Origin: Gloeopeniophorella convolvens
Taxonomy: Eukaryota > Basidiomycota > Agaricomycetes > Russulales
DNA: 31,718 nt
Direction of reading: 5' to 3'
Assembly (NCBI GenBank): GCA_022496205.1
Contig: WTXD01000137.1
Location: 1-31,718 of the forward strand
In this document: positions 28,979 to 31,718 of the stretch, in pieces
Layout: each line of letters starts with the position of its first letter
How positions within the stretch are numbered: position 1 is the stretch's first letter
Made by a program: the position numbers and the translations under genes
Notes under the pieces: model-generated
Seen by the model: the letters and a program-made list of their open reading frames with translations, nothing else
The model's database searches: none
What the model was told of the DNA's origin: nothing

Positions 28979-29489
28979 GGCCTAGTATGGGGGAGGTGCT
29001 TGGTCTGGGATTTGCTCAACTGCGACATCAACTAGGATCTCGAGAGCAGGAGCTGGAACAAGATTGGGGGCGAAGATTAAAGGGGATACCGTTGCTGCTT
29101 GCGAGGGTATAGGAGTTGGTACAGGATGAGGAGTAGAAGCACGAGTAGGAGTGAACACAGGAGTATGCGTCAGCAATGCAGGATGAGGAGGAGAGGCAAG
29201 GACAGAGAGATGCGAAGGGGAGTAAGGAGGTGAAAAACGCGAAGGGCGAGGCTGGGGAGTGGATATGATAAGGGAGGCTGGAGTAGGCTCGACCAAGGGG
29301 CTGGGAGCTTGTTCACCAGTGCGAGAGGGGCCAGGAGTGGGAGACTGAGGGATAACTGAAGTGCATACGATTTCTGCGAAGCATTCTTGTACCTATTGAG
29401 CTCTGAGGTGGACTAGAAAGTCAAAGGCCGAGTGATGAGGAGAGGGAGAGCGAGGTGGTATAGTGAGAACGTTGAGGATTTGTCCTAGT
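28979..29489 (-). pseudogene. Ty3-C upstream proline-rich region
   Basis: Minus-strand frame from 29489 (LGQILNVLTIPPRSPSPHHS) through a TAG near 29396 into a low-complexity Pro/Ser/Thr/Ala stretch (SLIISTPQPRPSRFSPPYSP, HPVPTPIPSQAATVSPLIF) ending at a TAG inside the GGCCT site. The same frame then continues at 28320. It is interrupted upstream by Copia-B, so the start codon is not visible. It is probably disordered; its role is unknown. Confidence 0.55.
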
Positions 29490-29662
29490 TGTTGAAGCGC
29501 AGCAGAAACAGGGTGCCAACTAGGCAAGCAAGAGCAAAGCTCAGTCAGTGAAGTCAACAGACTTAATGTCATTGGCGCAATACCTAGGCAAGCAAGAGCA
29601 AAGCTAAAGTAACTAGGTAAGCGCAAGTCCAGAAGTTCCGGAAGTAAAGTACTTGCCTTAGT

Positions 29663-30113
29663 TGTTGGGAGCGGACTATGAAGGGCCCTTGAGTCACAAA
29701 GACCAAGGGGACTGCAGAGGAGGGGAATGAGTCTGAGGCAAAATGCCCCCCTCTGCAGGTCTTATATACATCAGGGAAGTGCAGGGTCGCAGTATAAGCG
29801 AAGTACAAAGGGAGCAGAGTAAGCGAAGTACAAAGGGAATGGGACAAGCGAAGTACAAAGGGAATAGAACAAGCACAAGTCCAAAAGGAGTAGAACAAGC
29901 ACAAGTCCAAAAGGGGTAGAACAAGCAAAGTACAAAGGGATGGAATAAGCAAAGACCCTGCAGGGTCATGGATGCAGGGCTGATGGAAAAGAAGCAAGGG
30001 TGAGTGTTCTGGAACGCTCGAGAGCTCCCTAGAGCACAGAACACTCCAGGGCCTTCCAGAGCGTGTCCCTGACACCCCTGGGACGCCTTTCAGCGCCCCT
30101 AGCCCCAGCAACA
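29663..30113 (-). mobile_element. Solo LTR, 451 bp, unassigned family, inside the Copia-B LTR
   Basis: TGTTGGGAGC...CCAGCAACA with TTAGT (29658-29662) and TCAGT (30114-30118) flanks. The solo LTR at 2973-3498 shows the empty site, a single TCAGT, so this is a direct presence/absence comparison. TATATAAG reads on the minus strand near 29764-29771, suggesting minus orientation. It carries a run of 24-26-bp tandem repeats. Short plus- and minus-strand frames across it are low-complexity and not protein genes. Confidence 0.85.
29796..29946. repeat. 24-26-bp tandem repeats
   Basis: Six consecutive units of the form AAGCGAAGTACAAAGGGAAT plus 4-6 bases, starting at 29796, 29821, 29846, 29871, 29897 and 29923. 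A partial unit follows. They lie inside the 451-bp LTR, upstream of its end and downstream of its TATA on the minus strand. Confidence 0.9.
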
Positions 30114-30425
30114 TCAGTCAGTGAAGTTAACAGACTGAGGCTACAAGGGCGAAAACAGCGTCCTTTATATACACAAAAGGAGTGTGGTTTGCATGTGATA
30201 AACAACAGCAACATGTGATAACCAGAGACCCATATGAAAGCGGAACTAAAGTGGGTCGACCGGAACTGCAGGTGGGTCAACCCGGAACTGCATGTGGGTC
30301 ATGGAAGAGCCCGGAAGAATCTAGAACAGGAATGAAAGTAGGTACAGCCTTAGGGGCTAGAACATAATGATGTCATATACATTGTAGATCAGATAGCTTG
30401 CAGATCACCGAGTCCCTTATCTAAT

Positions 30426-31718
30426 CTAATCAGAGACGTCCTTCCTGTCCTGAGTCCTGTCCGTCTTAACATCCCCCCGTGATCTAGACTGTCTCACTAC
30501 AATGCCCATGCGCTCATTGAGCAGCCGCAGGTTATCCTTTGGCAGGGATTTTGTGAAGCCATCGGCGACCATGTCCTCAGTGCGAGTGCGCACCAATTCA
30601 ATGACACCTTGTTCAACATATTCCCGTATAACATGATGCTTGATAGCAATATGTTTGGATCGCTTCCCAGTGACAGGATTTAACGCCAAATCAATGGCAC
30701 CTTTGTTATCACTGTGAAGTGGGATCGCAGGATCCTCAACGTCATACTCAAGCTCCATGAAGAAGCTCCGATACCACTGAGCCTGGTTAGAGGCATCAGT
30801 CATGGCCATGTACTCTGCATGTGTAGTACTCTGGGCAATAGTCTTTTGCTTGCGCGAAGACCAAGAGATTGCACCATTGCATAGCAAGAATACGTAACCG
30901 GACGTAGAGTGGTAATCGTCTGGCTGGTCTGCCAGAGAGGAATCAGAGTAGCCGCTAAGCCAACTCTTCGACGTGCCATTATAGCATAGCACATAGTCTG
31001 CAGTACCATTAAGATACGCCATAACATATTTTGCTAGCCTTATATGGTCTTTAGAGGGATTTGCGGCGTATTGCGCCAGTCTCCCCACCGCAAAAGAGAC
31101 ATCCAGACGAGTTCCAAGTTGTGCGTACAGCAAACTGCCGATCAAGGACTGGAAGTATCCTCGTTCCGCAATAGTTGCTTCACCTGTGTATTTTACAAGG
31201 TGCACGTCGGTGCCGGCTGGCAAGGGAGTTGCAGGCGTTTTTGCGCTCCGCAAGTCAAACTGAGCAACTTTACTCAAGATATAACCGGTTTGGTCAGTCT
31301 CAATGCGCCTTCTGGAACGATCACGAGTGGTGCGAATGCCCGGGTATGACTGGATTTCTCTCAAATCCGTCATTTCATAGCGCTTGCTCAACAGGGTTTT
31401 AATCCTGATGACTTCCACAAGGGAATTCCCCATGAGTGTGATATCGTCCACATAGAGTATAATGACAACATATAACTTTGTGCCATTCTCTGAACGACAG
31501 AGCACATATACTCCTGCATCAGAGTACGTCCGCTTAAAGCCGAGTTCCACCAGAACTCCATGGAACTGTAAGTTCCATGCACGGGAGGCTTGTTTGAGAC
31601 CATAGATGGCCTTTAACAGGCGACAGACTTTGCCCTCCTGTCCTACGACGACGAAACCATGAGGCTGCTTCATATAGATTTCCTCATCCAGTTCCCCATG
31701 AAGGAACACCGACTTGAC
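30426..31718 (-). CDS. Copia-B pol, RT and RNase H (partial, intact frame)
   Basis: Open from the window edge (VKSVFLHGELDEEIYMKQPHGF) to a TAA/TGA-type stop at 30426. RT has the YGLKQASRAWN motif and a YVDD active site (31443-31454). Conserved IGSLLYAQLGTRLDVSFAVG follows. RNase H begins at YSDSSLADQ, continues TSGYVFLLCNGAISWSS and TTHAEYMAM, and has LHSDNKGAIDLA. The C-terminus (TKSLPKDNLRLLNERMG) is the usual Copia end; the frame runs over the PPT and about 45 bp into the LTR before stopping. It copies element RNA to DNA and removes the RNA strand. The N-terminal part of pol and gag are outside the window. No degenerate codon was seen. Confidence 0.93.
   Translation of the reverse strand, partial: VKSVFLHGELDEEIYMKQPHGFVVVGQEGKVCRLLKAIYGLKQASRAWNLQFHGVLVELGFKRTYSDAGVYVLCRSENGTKLYVVIILYVDDITLMGNSLVEVIRIKTLLSKRYEMTDLREIQSYPGIRTTRDRSRRRIETDQTGYILSKVAQFDLRSAKTPATPLPAGTDVHLVKYTGEATIAERGYFQSLIGSLLYAQLGTRLDVSFAVGRLAQYAANPSKDHIRLAKYVMAYLNGTADYVLCYNGTSKSWLSGYSDSSLADQPDDYHSTSGYVFLLCNGAISWSSRKQKTIAQSTTHAEYMAMTDASNQAQWYRSFFMELEYDVEDPAIPLHSDNKGAIDLALNPVTGKRSKHIAIKHHVIREYVEQGVIELVRTRTEDMVADGFTKSLPKDNLRLLNERMGIVVRQSRSRGDVKTDRTQDRKDVSD

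Larger units (their letters stand above)
10990..29489 (-). mobile_element. Ty3-C: large chromodomain Gypsy element, heavily nested
   Basis: A single minus-strand element reconstructed from five coding blocks: 29489-28979, 28320-26086, 25606-21084, 14257-14078 and 12862-11647, followed by the 3' LTR at 10990-11646. The blocks rejoin after removing four TSD-flanked insertions (28321-28978, 25607-26085, 14258-21083, 12863-14077). Order is proline-rich region, long unknown region, Gag, protease, RT, RNase H, integrase, chromodomain, PPT, LTR. It lies inside Ty3-B (left flank GTCGC at 10985-10989). Its 5' LTR is not in the window because Copia-B interrupts it at 29490. Visible internal length without insertions is about 8.7 kb, long for a Gypsy element. 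Confidence 0.85.
29490..30471 (-). repeat. Copia-B 3' LTR containing a nested LTR
   Basis: Minus strand reads TGTTAAGACGGACAGG...GCGCTTCAACA. It is near-identical to the 526-bp solo LTR at 2973-3498 apart from a 451-bp insertion at 29663-30113. It has the same TATA and two stem-loop modules. Confidence 0.93.
29490..31718 (-). mobile_element. Copia-B: Ty1/Copia element, 3' part, probably young
   Basis: A minus-strand Copia whose 3' LTR (29490-30471) and pol end are in the window and whose remainder lies beyond 31718. Inserted into the 5' region of Ty3-C. The purine tract CACGGGGGGA abuts the LTR, as in Copia-A. The visible pol frame has no stop or frameshift, in contrast to every other element here. 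The TSD cannot be checked because the other end is outside. Confidence 0.92.

Noticed and set aside
29584..30114. A Leu/Phe-rich minus-strand frame resembling a membrane protein
   Set aside because: It is the translation of the 25-bp tandem repeats inside a solo LTR, so the hydrophobic repeats are an artefact.
1..31718. CRISPR array, rRNA, complete tRNA gene or bacterial-type operon
   Set aside because: The only regular repeats are LTR-internal or the 317-bp array; no spacer structure, no full tRNA fold and no rRNA sequence were seen.

Overview
This window is a nest of retrotransposons from a filamentous fungus, most likely a basidiomycete (Agaricomycetes). The evidence is a Tad/I-like non-LTR element, chromodomain Ty3/Gypsy elements, Ty1/Copia elements with TG...CA LTRs, and one spliced gene with 51-65 bp introns. 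No bacterial, viral or plant gene was seen. The organism call is inference from element types and intron size.

Layout. (1) 54-1087: the 3' part of an unrecognised spliced gene, + strand. (2) 1107-4426: a 5'-truncated LINE, - strand, bounded by a perfect 16-bp target-site duplication (TSD), 3 bp downstream of that gene's stop codon; it carries a solo Copia LTR (2973-3498, TSD ATGTA). (3) 4443-5631: non-coding DNA with a tandem array of about 317 bp period marked by ACAGGACCGGTAT. (4) 5632-6276: a Gypsy remnant (Ty3-A, - strand; integrase end plus chromodomain). (5) 6277-10989: Gypsy Ty3-B, + strand, with a 5' LTR, gag and pol through RNase H, decayed by in-frame stops and carrying a 205-bp LTR-like insert. 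(6) 10990-29489: a very large Gypsy, Ty3-C, - strand, inserted into Ty3-B and itself cut by four insertions: a solo LTR of its own family (12863-14077), a complete Copia-A (14258-21083, TSD AGACC), a Copia-type solo LTR (25607-26085) and another Gypsy solo LTR (28321-28978, TSD GGCCT). (7) 29490-31718: Copia-B, - strand, with an intact RT/RNase H frame that runs off the window; its LTR contains a further 451-bp solo LTR.

Each nested insertion was defined by TG...CA ends, a short TSD and, where it interrupts coding sequence, restoration of the host reading frame on excision. The deepest visible stack is Ty3-A, then Ty3-B, Ty3-C, Copia-B and the 451-bp LTR. Almost all elements are dead. Many in-frame stops are TGA, TAG or TAA at positions where the family has W, Q or R, and catalytic changes (YMDN, E to K) are G to A. 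This fits C-to-T decay such as RIP-like mutation or 5-methylcytosine deamination. Copia-B is the exception and looks youngest.

The most interesting points are the roughly 1,500-codon coding region upstream of protease in Ty3-C (normal Gag is 300-500 codons), a second copy of its polypurine tract inside pol, a Copia primer site complementary to the anticodon arm of initiator tRNA-Met, a conserved LTR hairpin, and several small TG...CA elements that I could not assign to a known family.
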